This document shows positions 8,509 to 17,897 of a stretch of DNA of 64,000 nucleotides, one piece after another. The notes under the pieces are model-generated. The model was not told where the DNA came from and did no database searches. It was given only the letters and a program-made list of their open reading frames with translations. Numbering within the stretch: the first letter of the stretch is position 1; each line of letters starts with the position of its first letter. Made by a program: the position numbers and the translations under genes. Source of the DNA: Phytohabitans houttuyneae (GTDB lineage: Bacteria > Actinomycetota > Actinomycetes > Mycobacteriales > Micromonosporaceae); assembly GCF_011764425.1 (NCBI RefSeq), contig NZ_BLPF01000001.1, positions 4,145,001 to 4,209,000 of the forward strand. Direction: 5' to 3'.

Positions 8509-10958
8509 GTGACGTCGCACGGTGACATGCCGCCGGGCCGGTCCGGCACGCCCACCGTGACTCCCGAAGAGCCGCCGGACGCCCCGAAACCCGGGCCTGA
8601 CCAGGGCTCCGACGCCGCTGAGCGCGAGACGACACAGGAGAAAGCGCCGGTGGCGGACAAGGGCAAGAGAGAAGCGGAGGGTGAGGCCGCGTCGCCGGCC
8701 AAGGAGCCCGAGGCTGCCATAAACGGTACAAAACCGGCGGCACAAGAATCGGAGCCCACCACCGAGGCCGCACAGCCGCCGGACGACGCGCCCGAGCCCG
8801 TCGTGGAGACCACGGAGACGTCGACCGAGACGGCCAAGCCGGAGGTGGACGCGCCCGAGCCCGTGGTGGACGCACCCGAGCAGGCCACCGAGACGGCAGA
8901 AGACCCCGCAGAGGCGACCGAGCCACCCGCCGAGTCGCCGGACGCCGCCGAGGAGCCACCCGCCGAGGAGCCCACGACCGAGGAGCCGGCGGAGCCCACG
9001 ACCAAGGAGCTGGCGGAGCCCTCGGGCGAGGAGCCCACGGTCGAGCAGTCACCCGCCGGGGACGAGCCGACCGCCGAGCGCACCCTCCCCGTGGCCAAGG
9101 ACCCGACGCCGACGCTCACCGCCTTCGCCGCCAAAGCCCAGCCGTCAAGCGAGCGCACCCTCAAGATCGAGCCGGCCACGCCGACCGAGGCCGCTGCCGC
9201 CACACCCAGCGCGCCGGCCGAAGATGCCAGCAACGAGGTCGCCTCGGCGCTGCGCCGTCTCCGTTCGGCGATCGTCGGCTCGGCGTACCCCCTGGTGCTG
9301 GCCTCCGCGGAGGAGGCCCGCCACATCAGCGCGGCCCTTCTCGCGCAGCTCGACGACTATCTGCTCCCCGCCTGGCCCGCCTCGACGCGCCGCTCCTGGT
9401 CGTTGTCGGCGGCTCCACCGGCGCGGGCAAGTCCACATTGGTCAACAGCTTCGTCCGCGCCCCGGTGAGCCCCGCCGGCGTGCTGCGGCCGACCACGCGT
9501 ACGCCGGTGCTTGTCTGCAACCCCGCCGACACCCAGTGGTTTCGCCGCGGCGAGCTGCTGCCCGGGCTGACCCGCACGGCAGAGGCGACCGCCGACCCCA
9601 ACTCGCTGCAGATCGTCGCCGCCCCCGCCCTCACGCCCGGCCTCGCCTTCCTCGACGCGCCCGACATCGACTCCGTCGTGGACGCCAACCGCGCGCTCGC
9701 CGCACAGCTGCTGGCGGCCGCGGACCTCTGGCTGTTCGTGACGACGGCCGCGCGGTACGCGGACGCGGTGCCGTGGGAGCTGCTGCAGACCGCCCGCTTC
9801 CGGGGCACGGTCACCGCACTGGTCCTCGACCGCGTCCCGCCGGAGGCCACCGAAGAGGTCACCGCCCACCTGCTGGAGATGCTCTCGATCCACGGGCTGC
9901 ACAATGCCCCGCTCTTCGTCCTGCCGGAGACCGAGATCGACAGCCAAGGGCTGCTGTCCGAGGGTGTGATGGCGCCGTTGCGCGACTGGTTCGGGCGGAT
10001 CGCCACCGACGCGGCCACCCGCGCGGCGGTGGTGCGGCAGACGCTCGACGGTGCGCTCGCCGCGCTGGTACCGGCGGTGGAAGGGCTGGCCGCGGCGGCC
10101 GACGAGCAGGTGAACACCGCGGACGCGCTGGACGACCGGGTCCGCGCCGCGTACCGGAATGGGCGCCGCACGGTGTCGCAGGGTGTGCAGGACGGGCGGC
10201 TGCTGCGCGGCGAGGTGCTCGCGCGGTGGCAGGAGTTCGTCGGCACCGGCGAGCTGCTGCGCACGCTCGAGGCGCGGGTGGGGCGGCTGCGCGACCGCAT
10301 CGTGGCCGCGTTCACCGGCCGCCCCCAGCCCGGGCGCGAGTTGAAGTCGGCGATCGAGGCCAACCTTGTCACGCTGATCCGGGGTGCGGCGGCGGACGCG
10401 GCCGACTCGGCGTACACGGGCTGGCAGGCGCACCCCGCCGGCGCCGCGCTCCTCGAGCCGTCGCTCGGCCGGCCCAGCTCCGACCTGCCCGAGCGGGCCG
10501 AGCGGCTGGTGCGCGACTGGCAGCGTGGCGTGCTGGAGCTGATCCGCAAGGAGGCCGGCCACAAGCGGGCCACCGCCCGGGGCGCCGCGTACGCGGTCAA
10601 CGCGACCGGGCTGATCGTCATGATCGGTGTGTTCGCCTCGACGGCGTTCATCCCCACGGGTGCGGAGGTGGCGGTGGCCGGCGGTACGACGGTCGCGGCG
10701 CAGAAGGTACTCGAAGCGATCTTCGGTGACCAGGCCATCCGGCGGCTGGCCACGAAGGCCAGGGAAGACCTGATCTCCCGCACCAACGCGCTGCTCGACG
10801 CGGAGGCGGGCCGCTACACCGACCGCCTCATCGCGGCCGGCATCAGCGCCGACCCGGGCAAAGACCTGCGCGACGCCGCCGCGCTCGTGGAGTACACGCG
10901 GGCGAAGGCGGAGCTGACCGGCAACACCGGCCTGGCGCTGCCGGGGGTGGATGGGTGA
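8509..10958 (+). CDS. Dynamin/YfjP-like GTPase with long acidic N-terminus (apparent frameshift)
   Basis: About 816 aa when one base is restored. Residues about 1-220 are disordered and rich in Glu, Pro and Thr, with loose repeats such as EPVVETTETSTETAKPEVDAP. Then come a helical segment (NEVASALRRLRSAIVGSAYPLVLASAEEAR) and the GTPase domain, whose P-loop GGSTGAGKSTLVN is only formed if one C is added to the run at 9366-9369. Downstream are the switch region RPTTRTPVLVCNP, FLDAPDIDSVVDAN and LVLDRVP. A hydrophobic hairpin (ATGLIVMIGVFASTAFIPTG) near the C-terminus may touch membrane. The start is uncertain (GTG 8509 or ATG 8527); earlier codons would overlap the dnaK promoter. The next GTPase overlaps it by 4 nt, so the two probably act together. 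Substrate unknown. Confidence 0.8.
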
Positions 10959-12610
10959 GTCTCCTGAGCAGGCTGCGCGGCGGGGATCGGATCGACGCCG
11001 ATCGGCTGGTCGGGCGGGTCGAGGCCGTCGACCGGTTTGTCCACGTGGTCGCCGGTCACCTGCCGGAGCAGCGCCTGATCGGCGCGCACACCGTGGTCGA
11101 GCGGGCCGGCGCGCGCCTCGCGCTCTCCCGCGACCACACGGTCGTGGCGCTCGCGGGCGCGACCGGCAGCGGCAAGTCGAGCCTCTTCAACGCGCTCGCC
11201 CGCCTCGACCTGTCGCCGGTGGGTGTCCGGCGCCCGACGACCGGCATGGCGCACGCCTGCGTGTGGGGCAACCTCCAGGGCGCCAACCGGCTGCTCGACT
11301 GGGTGGGTGTGCTGCCGCGGCACCGGTTCATCCGGGAGAGCGCGCTCGACGGCGACGACGAGGCGGCGCTGCGCGGCCTGGTGCTGCTGGACCTGCCCGA
11401 CTTCGACTCGGTGGAGCGTTCGCACCGGCTGGAGGTCGACCGCCTCCTCGGCCTTGTCGACCTCGTGGTGTGGGTGGTCGACCCGCAGAAGTACGCCGAC
11501 CGGGTCGTGCACACGCGCTACCTGCAGGCTTTCCGCAGCCACAAGGACGTCACGGTCGTGGTGCTCAACCAGGCCGACCGGCTGCCCAAGGACGAGGTCG
11601 AGCGGGTCCTCGACGACCTGCGCAAGCTGCTCGACGCCGACGAGCTCGACGGCGTGCCGCTGCTGGCCACGACCGCCCTGCACCAGCCGGCGATCGCCGA
11701 GCTGCGCGGTCTGCTCGAGCAGACCGTCGCCGAACGCCAGGCCGCGCTGCGCCGCCTCGCCGGCGACGTGGACGTCGTGGTCGGCCAGCTGTCCGATGTG
11801 GTCGGACCGCCGGTGGCCGAGGACGAGATCGACCGCAACACGGTGCGCGGGCTGACCGACGCGCTATCGGTGGCGGCGGGCGTGCCGGCGGTGGCCGAGG
11901 CGACCGAGCGGGCGTACCGGCACCGGGCCGCCAAGGCGACCGGCTGGCCGATCGTGCGCGGCTGGCGGCGGCTGCGCGCCGACCCGCTGCGCCGCCTGCA
12001 CCTGCCGGAAGGTCCGGTGGAGGCGGGCACGCCCATCGGCGCCACGTCCGTCCCCGACCCGGACGCCGCGCAGCGCGCCGCCGTGAGCCTCGCGGTGCGC
12101 TCGGTCGCCGACCGTGCCGCGACGCCCCTGCCCGCGCCGTGGTCGGCGGCGATCAACACGGCGGCCCGCTCGCGCCTGCACGACGTACCCGACGCGCTCG
12201 ACCACGCGGTGGCCAGCACAAACATCCACATGGACCACGGACCCACCTGGTGGCGGGCGGTCGGCGGGCTGCAGTGGATGGTCACGCTCGCCGCGCTGGG
12301 CGGGCTGCTCTGGCTGGCGGTCGGCTACGCGCTGCGGGTGCTCGGTCTCCCGCCTCTCGACTACCCCAAGGTCGGCGTGGTGCCGCTGCCCACCGCCATG
12401 CTGCTCGGCGGCCTCCTCTTCGGGCTGCTGCTCAGCCTGCTCGTGCGCCCCCTCATCCGCCAGGCCTCGCGACGCGCCCGGCGGCGTGCGGAAAACCGGC
12501 TGCGCGCGGCGGTCACCGACGTGGCCCGCGAATACATCGTGGCGCCGGTACGGACGGTCCTCCACTCGTACGCGGAGGCGCGGGAGGCGCTCGAGTCCGC
12601 TCGATCATGA
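10955..12610 (+). CDS. YfjP-family GTPase with C-terminal membrane segments
   Basis: 551-aa GTPase. G1 is GATGSGKSSLFNAL (about residues 66-79), the switch I Thr lies in RRPTTGMAHA, G3 is LLDLPDFDSVE and G4 is NQADRLPKDE. Two hydrophobic segments near residues 430-455 (WMVTLAALGGLLWLAVGYAL) and 468-490 (LPTAMLLGGLLFGLLLSLLV) anchor the C-terminus in the membrane. A basic helix (RQASRRARRRAENRLRAAV) follows. Its GTGA start overlaps the stop of the upstream GTPase, indicating translational coupling. Paired dynamin-superfamily GTPases often form hetero-oligomers acting on membranes (family knowledge); a role here is inference. Confidence 0.85.
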   Translation: MSLLSRLRGGDRIDADRLVGRVEAVDRFVHVVAGHLPEQRLIGAHTVVERAGARLALSRDHTVVALAGATGSGKSSLFNALARLDLSPVGVRRPTTGMAHACVWGNLQGANRLLDWVGVLPRHRFIRESALDGDDEAALRGLVLLDLPDFDSVERSHRLEVDRLLGLVDLVVWVVDPQKYADRVVHTRYLQAFRSHKDVTVVVLNQADRLPKDEVERVLDDLRKLLDADELDGVPLLATTALHQPAIAELRGLLEQTVAERQAALRRLAGDVDVVVGQLSDVVGPPVAEDEIDRNTVRGLTDALSVAAGVPAVAEATERAYRHRAAKATGWPIVRGWRRLRADPLRRLHLPEGPVEAGTPIGATSVPDPDAAQRAAVSLAVRSVADRAATPLPAPWSAAINTAARSRLHDVPDALDHAVASTNIHMDHGPTWWRAVGGLQWMVTLAALGGLLWLAVGYALRVLGLPPLDYPKVGVVPLPTAMLLGGLLFGLLLSLLVRPLIRQASRRARRRAENRLRAAVTDVAREYIVAPVRTVLHSYAEAREALESARS

Positions 12611-13017
12611 CGACCGCACTGGTCCGCGGCGGGCTCGTGCTGCTCGGCGCGCTGCACCTCTCCTGGGGAGTGCCCGCGACGCTCGCCCCGCGGTGGTTCT
12701 TCGACAGCTTCCCCGGGCTCGGGCACGCGTGGACGGCCGCGTACCCGCCGTACAACGGGCATCTCGTCACGGACCTCGGCGCAACGTTCACCACATTGGG
12801 CGTACTCCTGCTGCTTGCGGCCTGGCTCGCGGACCGCAAGGTGACCGCGGTGGTCCTGTGCGGTGTGCTGGTCTTCTCCTCCCTCCACCTGGCCTTTCAC
12901 GTGCGCGACCACGGCGAGCTGGCCGGCGCGGACCTGGCGGCCAGCCTCACCGCGCTGGTGATGGGCGTGGTTCTCCCGGCGGCGCTTTTAATGCTCGATC
13001 GACGGAAGCGGGCGTAG
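12607..13017 (+). CDS. Small four-helix membrane protein
   Basis: 136-aa protein with four hydrophobic segments (about residues 5-25, 45-68, 76-97 and 108-130). The ATG overlaps the GTPase stop (ATGA), so it is the third gene of this operon. PRWFFDSFPGLGHAW and PPYNGHLVTDLG between helices 1 and 2 resemble conserved loops in small actinobacterial DoxX-like or unnamed membrane proteins. The C-terminus LMLDRRKRA is positively charged and probably cytoplasmic. No function can be assigned. Confidence 0.75.
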   Translation: MTTALVRGGLVLLGALHLSWGVPATLAPRWFFDSFPGLGHAWTAAYPPYNGHLVTDLGATFTTLGVLLLLAAWLADRKVTAVVLCGVLVFSSLHLAFHVRDHGELAGADLAASLTALVMGVVLPAALLMLDRRKRA

Positions 13018-13027
13018 GGTCTGCCAC

Positions 13028-14242
13028 ATGGCCACGCCACAGACTCCATACGACGCGGTGCTCCGCGCCGCACGGGACGTGACCAAGCTGGACTGCGCGC
13101 TCGACGCCGAGATGCTCGGGACCGCGCTGCTGGGCAGCGTCTACGCCATTGCCGAGGACGACCGCGCGGGGGCGGTGCGCGACTTCGTGAGCGCGTTCCT
13201 GGCGGCCACGTCACGCCGCCGTACCGCGGCCGCGACCACCATCCGGGAAATCTTCGCGACACTCGTGCCGGAGGCGCCGGGCGCCGCGGCCGTCAAGCGG
13301 GGTGCCCAGGCGCCGCCGTGGGCCGACCAGCTGGGGCGGGTGCGGCTTACCGGCACGTATGCGTACGGGGACGTATGGGGTGACCAGACGTCCTACCTGG
13401 CCACGTTCGCGTACGACGACCGTGACGCGGGCGGGCCCGAGCACGCCGTGGTCGCCCTGGTCGACCACAACATCGGCATCACGAAGGACGTCTTCGTGGG
13501 CGGGCCGGCCGAGCGCATCCTCGGTCAGGTGCGCGAGATGTGCGCGGGCGACGAGCTGACCTGGTTTCGCGAGGAGGACCCGCGTCGCCTGCGCAGCGAA
13601 GTGGCCCGCCACCTGCGGATCACCGACGGCCTGACCGACCTGCCCGACGAAGGCTCGCTGGCGACCGACCGCGCCCTCGCCGGCGCGCGGCTCGCCCTGC
13701 TGCCGGCGCCGGCGCTCACCGTGGTGCCGGCCGAGCCGGAGCCGCTCTCCTCCGACGAGCGCACCCGGCAGGTGCGGCGCTTTCTGGAGTCGCCCGAGGC
13801 CGCTCGCTTCAGCCTGGCCGAGGTGTCCGAGGCGGAGCTGCCGTCACTGCACTTCTGCCTCAGCCTGATCTTCGACCACACGGACACGTTTCCGGACCCC
13901 GACCCGATGCGGTGGAGCCCGGCGGTGGCGGGGCTCTTCCTGCTCGACTGGGTGCACCGGCGGGCGGTGCTGGACATGGACGACGCGGCGATGCTGCCGC
14001 GGGTCGTGCGGGCCTGGGCGGCCTACGCCAACCGGCAGCGCGGCCTGCCTGCGTCGGCGGCCGAGCGTACCGACGAGGCGATCGAGGAGATGGTGCCGGA
14101 GTTCGTGCGCCTCTACACGACAGGCGAGCGGCGCAGCCCCGCCACGGCGGCGGTGGCGCAGCTGATCGCGGAGGGCATCGACCCGAGCGACCCGGCGGCC
14201 CTGGAAGCCTGGATCGAGGCCAACCGCGACGACTTCAACTGA
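13028..14242 (+). CDS. Conserved hypothetical protein, 404 aa
   Basis: Cytoplasmic 404-aa protein without signal or membrane segments, starting ATG 13028 10 bp after the membrane-protein gene. The N-terminal third is helical (YDAVLRAARDVTKLDCALDAEMLGTALLGSVYAI). The middle reads like a beta domain (LTGTYAYGDVWGDQTSYLATFAYDD, AVVALVDHNIGITKDVFVG). The C-terminal part (DPMRWSPAVAGLFLLDWVHRRAVLD) is helical and rich in Trp. I recall long homologues in actinomycetes annotated only as hypothetical. It converges with and overlaps the VOC gene by 8 bp. Confidence 0.8.
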   Translation: MATPQTPYDAVLRAARDVTKLDCALDAEMLGTALLGSVYAIAEDDRAGAVRDFVSAFLAATSRRRTAAATTIREIFATLVPEAPGAAAVKRGAQAPPWADQLGRVRLTGTYAYGDVWGDQTSYLATFAYDDRDAGGPEHAVVALVDHNIGITKDVFVGGPAERILGQVREMCAGDELTWFREEDPRRLRSEVARHLRITDGLTDLPDEGSLATDRALAGARLALLPAPALTVVPAEPEPLSSDERTRQVRRFLESPEAARFSLAEVSEAELPSLHFCLSLIFDHTDTFPDPDPMRWSPAVAGLFLLDWVHRRAVLDMDDAAMLPRVVRAWAAYANRQRGLPASAAERTDEAIEEMVPEFVRLYTTGERRSPATAAVAQLIAEGIDPSDPAALEAWIEANRDDFN

Positions 14243-14678
14243 CGCAGATCTCGTTGCCGTCGGGATCGGCCATCGTGACCCAGCTCATCGGGCCCACGGA
14301 CGCGTCCCACAGCCGCCGAGCGCCGAGCTTTGTGAGCTTTTCGACCGTCTCATCCCGGTTGTCCACATGCAGGTCTAGGTGCAGCCGGTTTTTCGCGGTC
14401 TTGGGGGTGGGCTCGTCCTGGAAGAGCATCCGCCCGCCCCGGCCGGTGCCGGAGAACTCGTCGAAAGGACCCTCGGGGTCGCGGATCGCCGCGTACTTCC
14501 GCCACCGCAGCCGCCCGTCGACGGTCTCCACGTCGTCTTCGGTGGTGGCCCCCTGCTCCAGCAGCGACGTGATCAGGGTGGTGTGGTCCTCCACCACGTA
14601 GCCGATGGCCTCGGCGTAGAAGGCCGCCAAGCCGTGCGGATCGGCGGTCGAAAAGGTCACCTGGTAGTGAACGCTCAT
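14235..14678 (-). CDS. VOC-superfamily (glyoxalase/bleomycin-resistance-like) protein
   Basis: 147 aa with two beta-alpha-beta-beta-beta modules typical of vicinal-oxygen-chelate proteins: YQVTFSTADPHGLAAFYAEAIGY at the N-terminus and NRLHLDLHV...VTMADPDGNEICV at the C-terminus. Possible metal ligands are His at residue 4, His in HLDLHV and Glu in GNEICV. Actinobacteria hold many such proteins, and the substrate cannot be told from sequence. The gene is monocistronic and convergent with the preceding hypothetical. Confidence 0.85.
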   Translation of the reverse strand: MSVHYQVTFSTADPHGLAAFYAEAIGYVVEDHTTLITSLLEQGATTEDDVETVDGRLRWRKYAAIRDPEGPFDEFSGTGRGGRMLFQDEPTPKTAKNRLHLDLHVDNRDETVEKLTKLGARRLWDASVGPMSWVTMADPDGNEICVS

Positions 14679-14695
14679 GGTCGGACGCTAGCGCC

Positions 14696-15336
14696 TCAGT
14701 CCGACAGGCACTTGTCGAGATCCGGCCAGCAGGTGGGCAGTCCGGTCGGCGGTACCACCGACGGCGTGAGCGAGGGCGGCAGCGGCACGTACGGCCCGGT
14801 CGGCAGCGGCGGCCGCGGGATCACCGGCGGCCGCGTCGACGGCGTGGGCGAAGCGGACGGCTTGGGCGGCTGCGTGGGCTCGGCGGACGTCCGCGACGGT
14901 TTGGGCGCGGGCGCCGACTCGGTGGGACGGGCCGGTCGCTTTGTCTTGCGCACCCGGCGGCGCTCGCTTGCCTCCCGCTTGGGGGCCACCGCGCGCAGCT
15001 GCTCGGCCACGCCGGCCGGCAGTGGCACCTCGGCCGGCAGAGCGGTCGGCGGCGGTGGCACGACCACCGGCCCTTCAGAGGGGGCGCGATGAAAGGCGTG
15101 GTACCGCTGGCGTCGACCGAGCCGCCCACGTCCGCCGAGCCGGCGGTGATGCCGGCGATGATCGGCAGCGACGACATGGTGGCGAGCATGACCACAATCA
15201 CCGTGTACCGCCTGGTGGGACCCGCCAGGCCGGCCGCTCTGTGCACGCCTGCGACCCGCCGGCTCGCGACGTGCGTCCCGCCCATCCGGCGATGGCGGAC
15301 GAGCAGTGGCGCCGGGGTGTCCCCGTGCTGCGGCAC
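14696..15336 (-). CDS. Membrane-anchored or secreted proline-rich protein (apparent frameshift)
   Basis: The N-terminal part (from about 15336) has a basic stretch followed by a hydrophobic segment, RYTVIVVMLATMSSLPIIAG, then GITAGSADVGGSVDASG. The C-terminal part, in another frame, is a Pro/Ser/Thr-rich outer region (ALPAEVPLPAGVAEQLRAVA, then TESAPAPKPSRTSAEPTQPP) ending with a Cys pair (LPTCWPDLDKCLSD). Adding one G/C in the run at 15080-15084 joins them (TPFIAPPSEGPVVVPPPP). The start is uncertain because several Met/Val codons precede the hydrophobic segment. This looks like an anchored cell-surface protein of unknown function. Confidence 0.6.
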
Positions 15337-15761
15337 GACCGAAGCTCCTTTGCGTCAAGGTCCTCACACAGGGTGGACCAAGTCGACACGCAGCGCCACC
15401 ACTAGAGAGCGTGTCAATGTGCCAACTTTCAGGCTCAATCCGAACAATCCGCGCCACGAGTCAACCTTGATCAGCTATATGGACCTTGATCGCCAAACTC
15501 GAAAACGGGGGCGGCAAGGCTCCTACCAGGCAGGCTGGCAATGAGGCGTCCGCCGGATGTGAGGTGGCTCTGTAGAGAGGCTCCTCACCTCTGCGAATAT
15601 GGACCCGACGGCACCGCCGCCGTAATCTCCGCCCAGCCGCGGTGATCACGAGACGGGCCGCCGTACCGCCGCGCGGCAACCCACACCCGGGCTAGGCGTG
15701 GCGACCGAGCCGCGCGGTCCGGGACACCCCCGGCAGCCGCACCGACGACAGGGAGAGACGG
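15337..15761. other. Intergenic region, divergent promoters
   Basis: 425 bp between the divergent proline-rich gene and pdhA. It is AT-richer than its surroundings around 15400-15500 (several TTGATC and TATATGG stretches), consistent with promoters for both sides. No open frame with a ribosome site, tRNA or strong hairpin was seen. GGGAGAGACGG precedes the pdhA ATG. Confidence 0.4.
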
Positions 15762-16919
15762 ATGGCGAAGGGCGACCGCGGAGCTCCTGCCCGCGGCAGG
15801 GAGGTTGCCGGCGAACCAGCGCCGGATTTCGTCCAGTTACTCACCCCGGACGGGGAGCGGATTGACAAGTCGGTCGGTGCCGACGGCGTGGAGTACACGG
15901 TCGACTTCACGGACGAGGAGTACCGGGGGCTGTACCGCGACCTCGTGATGATCCGTCGCCTGGACGCCGAGGCCACCGCCCTCCAGCGGCAGGGCGAGCT
16001 GGGCATCTGGGCCAGCCTGCTGGGCCAGGAGGCGGCGCAGGTGGGTTCCGGCCGGGCGCTGCGGGAGCAGGACATGGCGTTCCCGACGTACCGCGAGCAC
16101 GGCGTGCTCTACTGCCGGGGCATCGACCCGATCATGCCGCTCAGCCTCTTCCGCGGCGTCGACCAGGGTGCGTGGGACCCGCTGGAGTTCAAGGTCAACA
16201 TGTACACGATCGTGATCGGCGCGCAGACGCTGCACGCGACCGGGTACGCCATGGGCATCGCCAAGGACGGCAAGGTCGGCGGCGACGACGGCGAGGCCGT
16301 GATCTGCTACTTCGGCGACGGCGCCACCTCACAGGGCGACGTCAACGAGGCGTTCATCTGGGCCAGCGTCTTCCACGCGCCGATCGTCTTCTTCTGCCAG
16401 AACAACCAGTACGCGATCTCCGAGCCGATCGAGAAGCAGACCCGAATCCCGCTGTACCGCCGCGCGGACGGCTTCGGCTTCCCCGGCCTGCGGGTGGACG
16501 GCAACGACGTGCTCGCCACGTACGCGGTGACCCGCACAGCGCTCGACAACGCCCGCCACGGCCAGGGCCCGACGTTGATCGAGGCGTACACGTACCGGAT
16601 GGGTGCGCACACCACCACCGACGACCCGACCCGCTACCGCGTGGCCAGCGAGGTCGAAGAGTGGCAGGCCAAGGATCCGATCACGCGGGTACGCGCCTTC
16701 GTGGAAAAGCAGCAGATCGCCGACGCCGCCTTCTTCGCCGAGGTCGACGAGCAGGCCAAGCAGGAAGCGCTGCACCTGCGCGAGCGCGTGCTGTCCATGC
16801 CCGACCCGCAGCCGCTGACAATGTTCGACCACGTCTACCCCCACGGGTCGCCCGTCGTCGACGCGCAGCGGGAGCGGCTCGCCGAGTACCTGGACTCGTT
16901 CGAGGGGAGTGCGCACTGA
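15762..16919 (+). CDS. pdhA: 2-oxoacid (pyruvate or branched-chain) dehydrogenase E1 alpha
   Basis: 385-aa thiamine-diphosphate-dependent E1 alpha subunit. The TPP motif runs from ICYFGDGATSQGDVNEAF (about residues 180-197) to the CQNNQYAISEP stretch about 25 residues later. The phosphorylation-loop region YRMGAHTTTDDPTRYR is also typical. It decarboxylates a 2-oxoacid and passes the acyl group to E2. It is the first gene of an E1 alpha-E1 beta-E2 operon; the stop overlaps the E1 beta start (TGATG). Comparable operons in mycobacteria (Rv2497c-2495c) are branched-chain dehydrogenases (bkdABC), so bkdA is an equally valid name. No E3 gene is nearby; lipoamide dehydrogenase must come from elsewhere. 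Confidence 0.92.
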   Translation: MAKGDRGAPARGREVAGEPAPDFVQLLTPDGERIDKSVGADGVEYTVDFTDEEYRGLYRDLVMIRRLDAEATALQRQGELGIWASLLGQEAAQVGSGRALREQDMAFPTYREHGVLYCRGIDPIMPLSLFRGVDQGAWDPLEFKVNMYTIVIGAQTLHATGYAMGIAKDGKVGGDDGEAVICYFGDGATSQGDVNEAFIWASVFHAPIVFFCQNNQYAISEPIEKQTRIPLYRRADGFGFPGLRVDGNDVLATYAVTRTALDNARHGQGPTLIEAYTYRMGAHTTTDDPTRYRVASEVEEWQAKDPITRVRAFVEKQQIADAAFFAEVDEQAKQEALHLRERVLSMPDPQPLTMFDHVYPHGSPVVDAQRERLAEYLDSFEGSAH

Positions 16920-17892
16920 TGGCCGAGAAGCTCACCATTGGCAAGGCGCTCAACGCCGGCCTCCGCCGTTCCCTGGAGCAGGACCCCAAGGTGCTCATCA
17001 TGGGCGAAGACGTCGGCAAGCTGGGCGGCGTCTTCCGGATCACCGACGGCCTGCAGAAGGACTTCGGGGACGACCGGGTCATCGACACCCCGCTGGCCGA
17101 GTCGGGCATCATCGGCACCGCCATCGGCCTCGCGATCCGCGGCTACCGCCCGGTCTGCGAGATCCAGTTCGACGGCTTCGTCTACCCGGCGTACGACCAG
17201 ATCGTCTCCCAGGTCGCCAAGATGTACTACCGGTCCCAGGGCAAGGTGAAGGTGCCCATGGTGATCCGGATCCCGTTCGGCGGGGGATCGGCGCGGTCGA
17301 GCACCACTCCGAGTCGCCCGAGGCGTACTTCTCGCACACCGCCGGCCTCAAGGTCGTGGCGTGCAGCTCGCCGCAGGACGCGTACACGATGATCCAGCAG
17401 GCCGTCGCCTCCGACGACCCGATCGTGTTCCTGGAGCCCAAGCGGCGGTACCACGAAAAGGGCGAAGTGGACCTCGACGCCACGTACCCGCTGCACGCCT
17501 CGCGCCGCCTGCGGGAGGGCACCGACGCGACCGTCCTGGCGTACGGCCCGATGGTGCGCACCGCCCTCGACGCTGCCACCGCAGCCCAGGAGGACGGCCG
17601 CGAGCTTGAGGTCTTCGACCTGCGCACGCTTTCGCCGCTGGACCTCGAGCCGGTGTACGAGTCGGTCCGCCGCACCGGGCGCTGCGTGGTCGTACACGAG
17701 GCGCCAAGCAACGTGGGGCTCGGCGCGGAGATCGCCGCCCGCGTCACGGAGGAGTGCTTCTACTCGCTGGAGGCGCCGGTGCTGCGGGTGACGGGCTTCG
17801 ACACGCCGTACCCGGCCGCGCGGCTCGAAGAGGACTACCTGCCCGACCTCGACCGGGTGCTCGACGCCGTCGACCGCACCTTCGGCTGGTGA
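16919..17892 (+). CDS. pdhB: 2-oxoacid dehydrogenase E1 beta (apparent frameshift)
   Basis: About 324 aa when repaired. It starts MAEKLTIGKALNAGLRRSLE and holds the E1 beta motifs MGEDVGKLGGVFRIT, DTPLAESGIIGTAIGLA and EIQFDGFVYPAYDQIVSQ. After the break it continues EHHSESPEAYFSHTAGLKVV, SDDPIVFLEPKRRY, and the C-terminal transketolase domain with VVVHEAPSNVGLGAEIAA. One G added to the run at 17282-17286 gives IPFGGGIGAVEHHSESPE-like sequence and joins both halves. It pairs with E1 alpha as a heterotetramer. Flanking genes are in operon with 0-6 bp spacing. The break is almost certainly a sequence error in a conserved central-metabolism gene. Confidence 0.88.
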
Positions 17893-17897
17893 GCGGG

